Shown: positions 33,715 through 33,789 of the stretch, piece after piece
How the letters are laid out: every line of letters begins with the position of its first letter
How positions within the stretch are numbered: position 1 is the stretch's first letter
DNA from: an uncultured Eubacteriales bacterium
Lineage (GTDB): Bacteria; Bacillota; Clostridia; Saccharofermentanales; Fastidiosipilaceae
Direction of reading: 5' to 3'
DNA length: 33,789 nucleotides
Assembly: GCA_902373515.1 (NCBI GenBank)
Contig: CABKML010000019.1
Location: forward strand, 1-33,789
Made by a program: the position numbers and the translations under genes
The notes under the pieces: generated by a model
The model's input: the letters and a program-made list of their open reading frames with translations, nothing else
Databases searched by the model: none
What the model was told of the DNA's origin: nothing

Positions 33715-33759
33715 ATGGATGCTATCCTGTATTGTACAGGAGGCATCCATTTTGTTTTT
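33715..33759 (+). terminator. Terminator at the right edge
   Basis: ATGGATGC (33715-33722) pairs with GCATCCAT (33743-33750). Inside, CCTGTA pairs with TACAGG around TTG. TTTTGTTTTT follows. It may end the surface protein transcript, 90 nt after its stop, or belong to the putative insertion element. Bases 33760-33789 hold nothing I can identify. Confidence 0.7.
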
Positions 33760-33789
33760 GCCTGAATTCTTTTATTATTATAGTAATCT

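Noticed and set aside
1..33789. CRISPR array, prophage or integrase/att module
   Set aside because: No regularly spaced direct repeats, no phage structural genes, and no integrase or full transposase seen. The three tRNA loci show no flanking partial tRNA copy.

Overview
The window reads as chromosome of a Gram-positive, low-to-mid GC Firmicute, most likely a fermentative member of the Clostridia. Supporting signs are a YhaO/YhaN-type nuclease pair, a PPi-type phosphofructokinase, a D-lactate dehydrogenase, a lipobox lipoprotein, a surface protein with a sortase-like C-terminus, strong AGGAGG ribosome sites and tRNA genes without encoded CCA. A vaginal/gut anaerobe such as Mageeibacillus or a relative would fit, but I cannot confirm a species.

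Layout. 1-3.1 kb: a ketopantoate-reductase-family gene, tRNA-Leu(UAG) and a divergent MurE-like ligase. 3.1-8.5 kb, minus strand: RNase Z, a dGTPase-like HD hydrolase, a membrane-anchored protein with a degenerate polysaccharide-deacetylase domain, and a short-chain dehydrogenase. 8.7-13.0 kb, plus strand: a MacB-like ABC operon (ATPase, large secreted/anchored accessory protein, FtsX-type permease). 13.1-18.4 kb: a SbcD/YhaO-like nuclease, a YhaN-like coiled-coil ATPase and a MATE transporter. 18.5-26.1 kb: housekeeping and cell-surface genes (PPi-phosphofructokinase, lipoprotein, second MATE transporter, small membrane protein, alpha/beta hydrolase, EIIC-like membrane protein, D-lactate dehydrogenase).

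26.2-30.6 kb is the most interesting part. Two directly repeated, terminator-like palindromic elements bracket a three-gene cassette. It holds a strong promoter with tandem palindromes, a 21-codon gene whose peptide ends DDCYCFIFC, a perfect 13-bp hairpin, a 734-residue fusion of an E1/ThiF-like domain with an HExxH zincin, and a one-chain ABC exporter. It looks like a RiPP or signalling-peptide locus: the peptide is the precursor, the fusion protein would bind or activate and cleave it, and the ABC protein would export it. I do not recognise this architecture. The enzyme gene is clearly AT-richer than its surroundings, and the ABC gene is not.

30.6-33.8 kb: a small membrane-anchored hypothetical protein, a 39-codon single-span peptide gene, two tRNA-Ser genes (UGA, GCU), and a surface protein with InlB-type B repeats and a VAKTG sorting-like motif. 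Just upstream of that gene lies a remnant of a paralog's C-terminus. The right edge carries a possible insertion-sequence end and a terminator.
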